Source: Diphasiastrum complanatum
Lineage: Eukaryota > Streptophyta > Lycopodiopsida > Lycopodiales > Lycopodiaceae
Length of the DNA: 64,000 nucleotides
Assembly: GCA_029204225.1 (NCBI GenBank)
Contig: CM055092.1
Coordinates: 27,014,320 to 27,078,319, forward strand
Direction: 5' to 3'
Positions 44,978 to 55,603 of this stretch are shown here, piece by piece. Under the pieces are notes generated by a model, which made no database searches, was not told the DNA's origin, and was given only the letters and a program-made list of their open reading frames with translations. Every line of letters starts with the position of its first letter. Positions within the stretch are counted from its first letter, which is position 1. The position numbers and the translations under genes are program-made.

Positions 44978-45632
44978 TGTGAAAAATATAGATCCTAAGT
45001 GGATCTAAACTCCAAGATCATTGGCTTGAATGCTTGCACTCCAAACTACATAAGCTAGGAATTGGCAACACATTCTATGCTACCTAGAATGCAAAGAACT
45101 TGATCAAAAAGCATTTATCACAAATGGAAACTTCCATAAACATCAAGTGCGGCCCAAAATAGCATTATACAGTCCATAATACATCAGCCTACCACTTTTG
45201 GAAAGCACCTAAGATCATACACAATAGCTTGAAGACAATACACACAACAATGCTCTCAATGGAGGAAGAAACAATGACAATGATCTATTGATCTCAATGA
45301 AGCATACAAAAGGTTTCTCCAACCTGTTCTCCACGACTTCCCTACTATTTATGGATGAGGAAGATGACTCTCTCTCCTCTCTCTAGAAGGTACTTGACCC
45401 TAGATATTCCCTATATAGGAAAAATAGCTAAAAATGGCTTATATGACCAAAATACATCAAAATGGTCTCATTTTGAAGGGTATGAAGTTTGACACTTCAT
45501 CATACTGAAAAAATACAGTAAATAAAAACATTGTGGCCTAGTTCACATGTGTGAAACTCCAGAACCAAAACTATTTACAATTTTAGCCAATTTAGGCCTC
45601 AAACTAGCTAGGAAATGTTGACAATTTTCACA
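44978..45632 (-). repeat. 5' LTR of element F
   Basis: 655 bp. In the transcription direction (minus) a U3 region with a former G-box (CACATGTGTG at about 45554, mutated from CACACGTGTG) precedes a TATA box at 45411-45418. Confidence 0.95.
45411..45418 (-). promoter_or_regulatory. TATA box of element F promoter
   Basis: On the minus strand CCTATATAGGG, the only strong TATA sequence in the LTR, about 215 bp from the LTR outer end and 430 bp from the primer site. Confidence 0.5.
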
Positions 45633-45637
45633 CTTCA

Positions 45638-45712
45638 CACGTGTGAGATCCTATCAAGCTCAAATAACTTGAGATCTACAAGGTACAAGAAGTTGGAAGT
45701 GATATTTTAACA
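45638..45712 (-). repeat. 5' LTR of element D, outer segment
   Basis: cacgtgtgagatcc to ...gatattttaaca, matching 30091-30166 of the 3' LTR. It gives the outer end of element D at 45712. Confidence 0.8.
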
Positions 45713-45854
45713 TAAACTTCAAAATACTACAATTGTCCATTACTTCAAAAAATGAACTATATAAAATCAAAGTTTTAGAAAAATAAAGACTCAAAAAACT
45801 ATCATGTGACTAAATCATGTCGTCCCACTTTTTGCCAAAAGATGAAGTCTCACG

Positions 45855-46538
45855 TTAATCTTGCCCTTTAGACCATTTGCCTTTGCCTTTGCCCTTGAAC
45901 TTGCCTTTGATGAACATAGCCTCCTCTTCATAATGAGATGTTGATATAGATCCACCTCCTCTTGATTGAAGTCTATATTCCTCATTCACCAAGATCTCTT
46001 GCAAATCCACAATACTTGGCAAAGTCTTTTGAATAGCAAAACTTTGAACTTGATTAACATGATCATCCAACACGCCATTAAGTATAACTTGAACAATTTC
46101 TATCTCCTTAATGCTTTCATCAATACAAGCTAACTCATCATTGAATGCTTTAACCCTCAAACCAAAAGCTTGAGTACTCTCTTCCTTCTTTTGCAAACTT
46201 GAAAAGATTTTTCTTCTTAGAGTAAGCACTCTTGATGTAGACTTGGATTCATAAAGGTTCTTCAAAGCTTCCCAAGCCTCCAAAGATGATGTGCACTTAC
46301 CAATCTCCTTGAGAAGTTCATTGGTAACATTCATCTTAATCATGTGTAGAGGCCTTTTGGCCCTCTTATTATACCTCATTTGATCTTGTTGAGTTGCTGG
46401 TCTCTCCTCCAACCCTACAACAATATCCAAAACATCATTCATCTCAACAAATGATTCTATCCTCACTTTCCACAATGAATAGTTTCTTCAGGAAAGTCTA
46501 TCATTGTCTTCCAACATGAATCCACCACTTGTAGCTAT
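45855..46538 (-). pseudogene. Copia gag, element G
   Basis: Gag of the same clade as D and F. The expected ATG at 46538 is ATA, and one stop follows at the position of the second Ser in RLSS. Then an open frame of 206 codons runs 46475-45855 (SFVEMNDVLDIVVGLEERPA; MNVTNELLKEIGKCTSSLEA) to the basic FKGKGKGKWSKGQD linker. It is cut just before the zinc knuckle; 45713-45854 is unrelated. No pol remains. Confidence 0.85.
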
Positions 46539-47128
46539 GTTGCAATGACTTGATCTTCTTCTTTCAACATGTTCCAATGCACAAAGGACTCTCTTGAATG
46601 TCAACAAATGAACTTAAAAAAAAATCACAAAGATATGGAACCTCTCAAATCTCTTCTAGCACTTCTAATTTTAAAATCAACACATAGAATAGTGAAATCT
46701 TGATCAACATATGATTTATCCTCAATCTAATGATTCTTGCCACTTTCTATAATTGAAACACACTCAAATGAAGTTCAGTAACTTCACAAACTAGAGATCC
46801 AATCAAAATTAGAATTTTGACAAAATCACAAAAAATTAAATATCTCAAATTCTATATGCAATTTTTAAAAATTTGATATATCATCTTGTAGTCTCCAATG
46901 AGACCTTCCTAATGCACCAAAAATTGGCTAATTTTAGTAAACCAAGTGTGAAATCAAAATTGATCAAGTATATAAATCTATCTTGAGTTTTGACCTACAA
47001 AAGATCAATTCTACATATGCAAAAATGAGAATGTTTTAGTAGAAATCAATCTAGCATGCTCTAGCATTGGTAACTCCTCCAAATTTTTGATAAATGTGGT
47101 TGATCCTTTCATAGACTGAGACACAATA

Positions 47129-47140
47129 GCTCTGATACTA
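47129..47140 (-). other. Primer-binding site, element G
   Basis: On the minus strand TAGTATCAGAGC, one mutation from canonical, touching the LTR edge at 47141. Confidence 0.75.
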
Positions 47141-47651
47141 TGTGAAGGATTTCAAATCATTGAAGATTCAAATCCATGTCCCTGATCTTTGGTTACAAAA
47201 ACAAGTCAACCAACAATCTTGCTAATGTGAAAAATTCAGCAGATACATACAAAATGAGATGCAAATTCTAAGAGATACTGATCGAACATGAACCAAAACA
47301 TAAAATATAATTGTTGTTCGTACAATTATAGTACCCTACTATATTTCACACGTGTGAAACCGAAAATAGCAATAAATGATTATTCTATACATAGAATTGT
47401 AAGATAACATCATGAGAGTGCACCAATGAGTAGTAAAACCCAAAGAGAACCATGTGTAATGATGAAATGAGAGAGAGAAGAGAGAATATCCCTTTCTCCA
47501 CAAGTTATAACAATATATAATAGGTCCAAACCCTACTTTGCCACTTGGCTTTCCCTCCAATATGAAAAACCCTACTATTTTGGGACTAGATTCAATGTAC
47601 CCAAAGTTCAAATTCGAATCTCTCTCAAACTCGACTACCAACTTTCCCACA
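47141..47651 (-). repeat. 5' LTR of element G (outer edge tentative)
   Basis: Starts tgtgaaggatttc on the plus strand, as in F (tgtgaaaaata), and includes a CACACGTGTG palindrome at 47347-47356. The outer edge is guessed from cccaca at 47651, giving about 511 bp; no partner LTR. Confidence 0.5.
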
Positions 47652-48640
47652 CTTTCAAAAAGTATTTATTGAATGTATTTTAAACTAATATGACTTCAAA
47701 AAATTTATCTCTAAGTCTAAAATGAGTTTTGCCCTCAATTGACAATTTTACCAAAATATGACTAAACTTGTTGAAATCTCTCACACTTTTGTTAAAAACT
47801 AAAGTCATACTAAAAAAGTTAGATATAGAATTTGACAACATATTCAATTTTGCACGTCTTTTAAATTAACTAATAAAAAGAAAATCATTAAATATAAAAA
47901 TATGAAAATCAACAAAAAAATTTATTTTAATTATTTGAAAAATTATCTAGTAACAAGTATTTTAACATATTTAAATTTCTTTGCTTGAAATAATTTTTTT
48001 TATGAATGCAATATAAATTCAAATTAATATTTTTTTTAAAAATTTCAATTTTTTATAATAATAATCTGTACAGATTCAAAAAGATTTATGTAATTTATGA
48101 CTATAACACAAAAACTCAAATTTTAAAAAGTATCTACTTAAATACACATCTAAAACTACATGACTTTTGAAAATATTTAAATTTTTTAAAAAAGAATCTT
48201 GTCCTTAGTTTCATCATAATTACGAACTTGAAATTCTATTATTAAATTATAATGTTTTAAAAGATAAAAAATATTACATAATATTTATTAATTTTTTGCA
48301 AATATGATTTTAGAACAAATTCAAAACAGTATTGTCATTTCAAAACAACATTCATTAAAATAAACATTTTTTAAATTTATATTTAAAGAGTAACATTGAA
48401 AATACATTTTAAAATATTTAAAAATATTTTAGATAGCAAATAATATAAAATATATAACTGAATTTAAAAACTTCATGCCACAAAAGTTTGAAATTCATAT
48501 ATAATCTTCAAAATGATAAAATAGTCATGTACATGTTTCCCAAAAATCATCAAGGTCATTGATCTTTGGGCTTTTCTAGAAGAGCCTCAGTAGAGAGAAC
48601 GACAACTTCTTCAACAGTTTCTTCTACAGTGACAACACTG
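47652..48640. other. Very AT-rich spacer
   Basis: Almost 1 kb of extreme A/T content with many A and T runs (for example 47870-48060 and 48240-48470). No gene, LTR end or tandem repeat unit that I can delimit. Confidence 0.5.
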
Positions 48641-48648
48641 TAATCTTG

Positions 48649-49505
48649 CAGAATGGGTAACACCAATACTTATAGTATCCAAGAAAAATGAAAAAATGCG
48701 AATCTGTGTAAATTTGAAGGCACTAAATGAGGTTACAAAGAAAGATCACTTTCTTGTACCCTTCAAAGAAAGTGCCCTAGATCGAGTAGCAGGTGCAGAA
48801 GCCTATAGTTTCATAGATGGTATTAGCAGCTACAATCAAGTCAAGATTGTGCCTGATGACCAATACAAGACAACATTTGCCACTGAATGAAGAACCTATG
48901 TCTATAAGGTAATGTCATTCAAACTCTATAATGCCTTGAGTACCTTCTAAAGAGTTATGCAAGCGACATTCAAAGAGCACTTGCAAAAGTTTCTGGAGAC
49001 CTTCTTGGATGATCTATGTGCGCATGGGCCTTGTACTGAGCATTACCTCATTTAGAGAAGTATTGATTCAATGCTGCAAGTACCAGATATTCTTGAATAA
49101 AAAAAAGTATCAGTTTTGAGTGACACACAGTCTCATCTTAGGCCATATTGTATCTAAACACATAATTGCCACCGATCTCACCAAGATAAGGGTCATTGTT
49201 AATCTACCACCACCAAAAGGACAATTCGCGAGGTTTACATCTTCATGGGCCATGCTAACTATTATCGGATCTTTATCTTAGATTTTGTGGAGTTAGCTAG
49301 ATCAATCTACAAGCTTACCACAGAACAACATTGGATGGAGGAAGCTTTATAGGCTTTTCAAAAGCTTAAGGATGCATTGGTCTCAGCACCAATTTTACGA
49401 CTGCCAAATTGGACTATCGAGTTTCATGTGCATATGGATGCATCGAAGTATGTTGTTGGAGCTATCTTGACCTAGCTAGGGAGTGGTAAGCATGGAGGAC
49501 AAATT
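48649..49505 (+). pseudogene. Gypsy reverse transcriptase and RNase H remnant
   Basis: Reads LAEWVTPILIVSKKNEKMRI, then CVNLKALNEVTKKDHFLVPF, AYSFIDGISSYNQVKIVPDD and KTTFATE in one frame to 48888. It continues after stops and shifts with RVMQATFKEHLQKFL and a FLDDL box (near 49000). The connection region follows (VIVNLPPPKGQFARF near 49190). RNase H begins FHVHMDASKY near 49425 and continues GGQIADN near 49495. Order and wording are those of Ty3/gypsy. The integrase tail at 54104-54577, same strand, could be the other end of this element, split by later insertions. Confidence 0.8.
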
Positions 49506-49611
49506 GCAGACAATTGTGGGTTCTAGTGTTGGCCCAATGAAGTCAGCATAAAATAGTATATATTTTGCAAAAATTTGTGTCATGTTGTTTGTTTTTGACA
49601 TTTGTGTTGGT

Positions 49612-50245
49612 TTGTAGAAAAAAAAGAGGTGGTGGCATTGTTAGCTAGAAGCAAACAACAAAGAGATGCCATTGGCATGAGTTCAGAACTTTTGTTGATA
49701 TATGGCCAAGGAAAGTTATTGGTGGCAATTGACAGAGATGGGAAAGGAAATTGTGGTATGCTTTGATGGTTCTCGACTTCCAGGTGCCAAAAGTTGCAAC
49801 ATTTTGAAGGCACACCTATGAATGATGACTTTGAAGACCAAATTGCCACAAGTGTTTGTAAGATCATTTCGTTAACTTTTTTATTTTTTTATTCCAACAT
49901 ATTGAACCATGAAACAATGAACTTTGTTGTGATGAGTTGAATTTGTCCATGCTTATTTGGGCAGATTTCCCCACCTCACTATGCAGGAAGCACTATGGAG
50001 ATAGTGAGACTATTCCTACATGGAACATGTTTTCTTTAGATCTTGTCGTTGCTGCATTTGAGATCACAAGCACATATGTTGCAGATCAGGGGTGGTTTGT
50101 TAGCACGTCCCTCCCTAAGCATTTTCCTATCATTGACTCATTTGATGAAGCATATGGGTTTTCACTCCATCGTTGCCTTAATGTTCTATTTGAGGAAGGT
50201 TACATGAGACACAACCCACGAGAAGAGGTCCATACACAAATTTAG
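49612..50245 (+). other. Coding-like stretch, unidentified
   Basis: Two open segments of good complexity: 49612-49762 (KKEVVALLARSKQQRDAIGM, then LLVAIDRDGKGN) and 49937-50245 (102 codons; DLVVAAFEITSTYVADQGWF, FDEAYGFSLHRCLNVLFEEG). A donor-like gtttgtaag near 49855 and an acceptor-like tttgggcag at 49958 could link exons, but the frames do not join cleanly. I recognise no domain. Could be a decayed transposase or host gene. Confidence 0.3.
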
Positions 50246-51240
50246 CATAAGGTTGTTTGGTAGACTATTTAGCCACACAGTTTTCACTAATGTGCATTTT
50301 TTTTTTTGTAGATGGTCCTCTTTCTCACAGCCTTATACGATCGCATGGGGTGTCCTACCCCACACTTCATAGGTGAGAAGCCAATCATGTAGATAAAAAA
50401 GTCTTCTCAATAAAGGCCAGTTGGGTTATGCACCTAAATAGTGCCACTCTCACCACAATAGCTGATGTTATTTGTCGTGGTGGCGCAAAGAGATCTTCGA
50501 GCTTATGCTGGTTCAGTATACCCCAAAACCATAGGTCTACTCAGATTATATCTTGGACTAAATTAATGCCAACTCTTTATAGTGACATGATTCTTGTCTT
50601 GAGTGCAGATTTTTGGTGGAGCTGCTTACACAGCATGGGGACGTGGTGGTGGACCTAGTAGGGACTGGAAACATGGTATTTCACGTATTATGTCAGATTG
50701 TAGAACTATCCATAGTTACAAACTGGGCAATTGATATATTGTGTTTCATATGGCTTTGACCAATCTTCACAAGGTGCCACAATATTGAATTGCTATCCAC
50801 ATGTAGTAGACAAAATATTCATTAGCCTTTGTTAATATCATAAAAATTTCAAACACATCAAATTGGAGGCATGCATACCAAAAGAATGCTTTTAAAGAAT
50901 AAAAACTCTAAGCCAGCAAGCATTACTTGTAGTCTTATCATAACCCAAGCATAAGCTGCTCTGGGCTTATAGAGAATCCGGATTCTCTTTGGTAGACCCA
51001 ATGCTAACCAAGAACCTAATTATAATCAATAAGAAGAAAGTAAGAACAAACAAAAGAAAGTAATCTCAACACCAAGAACCCTAATTCATAAAGAAGAGTT
51101 ATCATACCGTGTAGACAACATTCAAAATAGGCTCCTTAGCTCTCCACTTTGCTGAATTCTCCGATTAATGTTGCCAAAAGCCTTCCAGCATCTTAAAAAA
51201 CTCAAAAACTTCCAAGCTTACATAGGAAAAATCAATCAAA
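50246..51240. other. Spacer without supported gene
   Basis: A short plus-strand stretch near 50310 (MVLFLTALYDRMGCPTPHFI) might continue the preceding coding-like region. Otherwise no feature. Confidence 0.3.
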
Positions 51241-51680
51241 TAGAGTACCTTTTTCATGTTCCTGAACCTGCACATGTTGAGAGAGTATTTCAAGCTATCC
51301 CAATTTGCACTCTCAAGAGCTTCTTCCTTGTCTTATTCAATAGCTTTACATAGAGCCGAAGAGACTGCTAAAGCAACCATTGAGCAAACAGCAAACTCAT
51401 CTTTCTGACAGGCTAGCTTTGCTAAGTACTCATCTCGCACTTTCTGAAGCTCTGACAGATTCTGCTGATGCTCTTGTGATCAAATGAAACAAATAGCAGA
51501 AGAATGTAAATATGCTATAATAGACCTTCTACCATGCTGACAGTCTGTTCACAAGCGTATACAGATAAATTCATTATCGGTCACCCGGGAAAGTCATCCC
51601 CACAAAATACTCACAGCATTTTTCTGGGATAGCAAGCCAATTTGACGTTTCTGAAGCTTTGCAACATACTCTCTTAAGAA
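51240..51680 (-). other. Possible further coiled-coil exons
   Basis: Minus-strand pieces with coiled-coil composition and splice-like borders. About 51615-51680 reads REYVAKLQKRQIGLLSQKNA and is followed by a gtgagt-like donor. About 51380-51475 reads SELQKVRDEYLAKLACQKDE. A short piece near 51265-51300 lies between tgcag and gtactc. REYVAKL and RDEYLAKL are similar, as in repeated coiled-coil exons. They lie in 5'-to-3' order after the exon at 51974-52215. Confidence 0.35.
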
Positions 51681-51973
51681 TTTACTTCTAAAATTGCACT
51701 AGATCTAATGGAGACTAGTTCATTCTGCAGTCTGTCAAATTTCCAAAATTTGCATATTAGTACAAGAATCCAATCATGCTAAAAAATAGATCAGAAAGGA
51801 AAACATATTCCCTTTCTAGATAGATTGATGTACCTGTCATCTTTGTTGATTAGTCTCCCTCTGAAAAAGCTATGCACTTACTGCAGAGCTATTTAATGTC
51901 AATACAACCTCAATGGAAAATGGAAATGAAAGGCAAAACCGATTGTGAGTTCATTGAAGAAGTGTAGTTTAAC

Positions 51974-52215
51974 CTTATGCTGTTAGAAGAATCATTTTGT
52001 TTCTTAAGCTTTTCCAATTCAGCAAAAACCTTTTCAGCCTTCTTTGCAGCAACGGCAGCTCTATCTACAGCTGCAGCTGCACGCTCTTCAGCCTCGTTTG
52101 CAGCTTCCATGATCAATTCCCTATCATTTTGGTATAGATTGCACTCACTTTCAAGACGAGCACATTCCTCACTGAGCAATTCGCATTGTTCGGCCAACCC
52201 TTGCGTCTCTGCAAC
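51974..52215 (-). CDS. Coiled-coil exon of a possible host gene
   Basis: 242 bp between an acceptor-like cggCAG and a donor-like AAG|GTTAAAC on the minus strand, open throughout. It begins VAETQGLAEQCELLSEECAR, continues LESECNLYQNDRELIMEAAN and EAEERAAAAVDRAAVAAKKA, and ends EKVFAELEKLKKQNDSS. Ala/Glu/Lys-rich heptads predict a long coiled coil. Coding frame, splice-like borders and lack of stops set it apart from the surrounding transposon debris. The composition recalls long coiled-coil tails of plant proteins such as guanylate-binding-like proteins, but that is unconfirmed. No upstream exon with a catalytic domain is seen to the right. Confidence 0.45.
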
Positions 52216-52233
52216 CTGCCGGTTAAGTGCTAG

Positions 52234-53828
52234 TCACTGATGGATGCTTCCTCCTTCACAAGCATTATATCATCAAAATTTCATAGACTTCATTGCAGAT
52301 CTGTCAAGCTAGTTAGATAACCTAAATCAAACACTATTTTGATTGATAAAGAGGTGGGTAGCTGATGTGGGTTCAACTATTAAGAACTGCTCAATCTAAA
52401 TAACCGATGTATAAGAGAATATATTGCAGTCCATTCACAACAGAATCATGGAACATGAGCTTTGGAACATTTTCCTCTTACTAAAACCAAAAGAAACAAA
52501 AGTAAAAGTTTCTGTAGTTTTGTTACTTGTGTGGAAGAAAGCAGCACTCACCAAAAGAACTGCCAATAGGAAAGCATCCAAGCAACCTAAACAGCAAAGG
52601 GACTGGTGAATATGTTCATTTCTTCAATCTTGTGATTAAAGTCTAAAGCAATATAACTCTGAAAAGTTCCACAATGCACAAACATGGTCTTGTTAATGTA
52701 TGGCATACATTAGCAACGTACTGATAATCAAAGATATGCACTCCTCATTTTGGTAAAAATGTCACATTTAAAATTTTGGTTTATCTTGTAGTTTCACCAT
52801 CACTTTAAAAGAGTACTTGACAACTTTGATTTCAATTAGTAGCAAAACATCTTGGTCGGCTTTGATTGCCCTATTTTGGTAATCATATAAACAACACAAG
52901 GTTAATAATCAGCCAAAGCTTCTACCATTTTCTTAAAGACATGAGATGAGCCATTTTAGTGAATCTATTCACCAATACTAACAATGTAGATTTCTAAGCT
53001 CTCTTAGTATTCAAAACATCAATAACTAACTAGTCTCTCAATTACCACTGAGTGTTTTCAAGTGTTGCAATCATAGTTCTATAATGTATTGGATATGGGT
53101 ATTCATTTCACATGTTATTTTGTACACAAAGTGGAAAATCTCAATGCTCTTTTTCAATCCAAAAAAGGAAAGGTAACCCTAAAAACTCAATGATGTTAGA
53201 CATTAGAAAACCCTAAATATACTACAAAATAATTTGTTGTAGTACTTAGTATCGCTAAAATTATAGGAAGCTTTGCTTGGAAAAAATTCTGTCCATAGGT
53301 GTAAATTGTAATAAGAAGGTGAGAGAAATGATAAGGATGATGATTGTAATTCATTCAAAGATAGACATACTGAAGATCATCCTTATTCTGAAATTTCTTT
53401 CTAAGAATATGAAATTGAACTTCTATATGCTTAGTTCTATTATATATGAGTTTGTGGGTTCAGAGATAGAGCTTTGCAGCTCTGATTGTCGCACTGGAGT
53501 ATTGTTGGACCGATCTGTGATTTTTGGCACAATTCTTTGACAAATGATACTTTTCACAAAGACTTAAAAAAAATATTGTAAAACTTTTCCCACTCAACAG
53601 ATTTTCAATCTGTCTGATGCTGCCCTAGCCTTTTCGATGCCTCCGTGACTATGTCTTCATTCCCCACTAATAACTGTGAGCTCCAAAACCTGCAAAATAC
53701 ATCAAGAAGAATTTCTTCCAGCCGTTTTTTGTCTCTCCAAGCTTTCACCTCCTGTGAAGGACTTTCTCACTTCGTTGCGGAGCCTGTGACAAGCTTTATC
53801 CACTGATCAGGCATGCAGGACTATCGTA
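52234..53828. other. Spacer, partly leader of the copia LTR at 53841
   Basis: No supported gene. A frame at 53277-53540 (87 codons; MIVIHSKIDILKIILILKFL) has only hydrophobic AT-rich composition. On the minus strand 53580-53828 would be the leader after the primer site; no gag is present. Confidence 0.4.
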
Positions 53829-53840
53829 GCTCTGATACCA
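53829..53840 (-). other. Primer-binding site beside the 263-bp LTR
   Basis: On the minus strand TGGTATCAGAGC, perfect, directly adjacent to the LTR edge. Confidence 0.85.
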
Positions 53841-54103
53841 TGTCAAGAATTAGATATGCAACATCAAGCATTCACCATAAGCAATCACCACAGGAAGGCG
53901 GAAGAAGAACACGCACTGTCACACTATCACACTAACTCATACAGAATGTAAAATGTACAAATAAACCCTGAACTCTTTATAGAGAGAGAAAACCTAGGAG
54001 TAGACTAATAGACTAGCCTATGGCTAATGACAGCTGCTCACAGCTGTCAACATTAATATACCTCATAAACAGTAACAATAAAGTTTATCATTGATTTCTA
54101 ACA
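53841..54103 (-). repeat. Copia LTR (263 bp) inserted in gypsy integrase
   Basis: On the minus strand TGTTAGAAATCAATG to ...AATTCTTGACA, TG/CA ends, followed by a perfect primer site. A TATA box (minus TATAAAGAG, about 53975-53982) and an acagctgtgagcagctgtc palindrome (54028-54046) lie within. Gypsy integrase reading begins immediately at 54104, so the element landed inside it. The 3' LTR is not found. Confidence 0.8.
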
Positions 54104-54577
54104 AGCCACGGGTTGGAAAACACCATTTGAGCTGGTATATGGCCAAGAGGCTGTTATGCCAGAAGAGTTTTTAATTCCTTCTCTATGTGTCACTTTAGCA
54201 CATTCCATTGACTTGTGTGACGATAATGCTTATCAACACCAAGTTCAGAATCGACTCTTTACATTAACGAAATTGTGTGAAACACGTCTTATCTCTTATC
54301 ATGCATAGTTAGTTCATAAACGACAATAGAAGGCTTGGCATGATCATCATGTCAGGACTAAGGATATGATAGTGATAAAGTTTTACTTTATACATCTTCC
54401 AAGGTCCATTCCGAAAAATTGAAATTCCGTAGCCAAGGCCCCTATGTTGTCAAGAAAATTTTCAGCAATGGTGCAGTCCAATTAGAAACCCTAGAAGGCA
54501 TGCCCCTTGACACATTAGTCAATGGTAGCCAGCTACGGAGGTACTACAAGGATAATTTTTCGATAAGTTTTGTGTAG
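54104..54577 (+). pseudogene. Gypsy integrase C-terminal part (Tat/Athila-like)
   Basis: Reads ATGWKTPFELVYGQEAVMPE from 54105 and LPSLCVTLAHSIDL-like text. After shifts, the conserved WHDHHVRTKD region appears near 54335, then QGPYVVKKIFSNGAVQLETL (54430-54490) and DTLVNGSQLRRYYKD, ending at a stop at 54577. These are the standard last motifs of Ty3/gypsy integrase in Tat-type elements (FELVYGQEA, GPY-V, NG-x-L). At least four frame breaks. Confidence 0.8.
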
Positions 54578-54734
54578 CAATATCTTTCTATGATATTTTA
54601 CCTTATACTTTTCTATTTTTTTCCTTCTATGTATATTTTTTCTTTTCCACGATTTTTTAAACCCATTGGTTTTACACTTATTCAAAAAATCAAAAATACT
54701 TTTTCCATCCCACAGTCCATCAGACAATAAGTTC

Positions 54735-55570
54735 TAATTTGCATTTGACAAGATGCATCTGACAAGATACATCCCACGAGATTGCATCCGCTAGTTTGCA
54801 TCCAACAAGATACATCCGACAAGATGCATCCCACGAGATTGCATTCGCCAGCTTGCATCCGACAAGATGCATCTGACGATTTGCATCCGCCAACTCCCGT
54901 TTCATTTGCATCCGACGAATCAATTTGCATCCGATGAAATCTGCATCCGACGCTTGACCTAAAATTTTGAGTATAAATACATCCCGTTCATTCTTACTTC
55001 ACACAATTTTCAGATGAGTTCACTGATTGGCAAATTTCTGGCAATCTTCTTGTATTCTGATCCAATTCAGTCGCTCTTTGTCGCGTCCAATATGTCTTCC
55101 ATTCGATCCATCCTCCAGCGCTTTTATACGCGTCTTTCTCTCCCTACTCGCATACCCTATCATCTTTTGAAACTTATAAGTTTTTTGCTTTTTACAACCT
55201 CTCTCTTTCTATTTCTTTCCACCCTTTTAGTTGTTTCATAACTGTAGCCTCCCTCCGTTGCCATCTACATCTACGTTTTTTTTTCCCATCCGACAGCCTC
55301 ATTGATTTGCATCTGCCTCTTCTTTTGTTTCATTTTTTGGCATTTGCATCTGCCAATTGTTAACCACTTTTAAGTTTCCATCCGCCATCTCCTTTTTGAA
55401 ACCGCTGAGTTTCCATCTATCTATACTTTTGGATCCAATGAGTTTGCATCCACATTTTTGCATCCGATGAGTTTTCATCCGCCATTGCATCCACCATATT
55501 GCATCTGCCACTGTCCCCAATGTTTTGCATCGGCCACTGTAGCCATCAGTTTCCATCCGACACCATTCTA
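54735..55570. repeat. GCATCC-rich repeat field (sense)
   Basis: More than twenty copies of GCATCCGAC/GCATCCGCC/CATCTGCC-type words. The first part (54740-54905) has a higher-order unit of about 57-60 bp (gacaagatgcatc...cccacgagattgcat...ttgcatcc) repeated two to three times. From 55290 the words are spaced irregularly. The field lies between the integrase tail and the accessory ORF. The same words occur in reverse complement at 60348-60740. Confidence 0.75.
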
Positions 55571-55603
55571 GAGAACTTCCAAAAAAACTCAAAACTTTAA
55601 AAA

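Larger units (their letters stand above)
39202..45632 (-). mobile_element. Copia element F, complete and apparently intact
   Basis: A 6431-bp minus-strand element flanked by the 5-bp duplication CTTCA (39197-39201 and 45633-45637). It has two 655-bp LTRs (39202-39856 and 44978-45632), initiator-Met primer site 44966-44977, a 1.16-kb leader, one 1317-residue gag-pol ORF (39852-43805) and a purine tract at 39857-39868. By eye the LTRs differ at about four sites, all transitions, implying recent insertion. Inserted into the 5' LTR of element D. Confidence 0.97.
29490..45712 (-). mobile_element. Copia element D, carrying nested elements E and F
   Basis: Old minus-strand copia. Parts: truncated 3' LTR 29490-30166, polypurine tract 30167-30180, pol 30236-33892, gag split between 33340-33944 and 37684-37878, leader, primer site 38422-38433, and a 5' LTR split between 38434-39201 and 45638-45712. 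Element E sits in gag and element F in the 5' LTR, both with 5-bp target duplications. Without them D would be about 6 kb. Confidence 0.9.

Noticed and set aside
54682-54930. Cys- and Gln-rich minus-strand frames (MQIDSSDANETG type) as a cysteine-rich peptide
   Set aside because: They come from translation of the GCATCC repeat words; Cys periodicity is a repeat artefact.
54735-55570. Possible CRISPR-like spaced repeats
   Set aside because: Words are short, diverged and irregularly spaced, in a plant gypsy element; no array structure.
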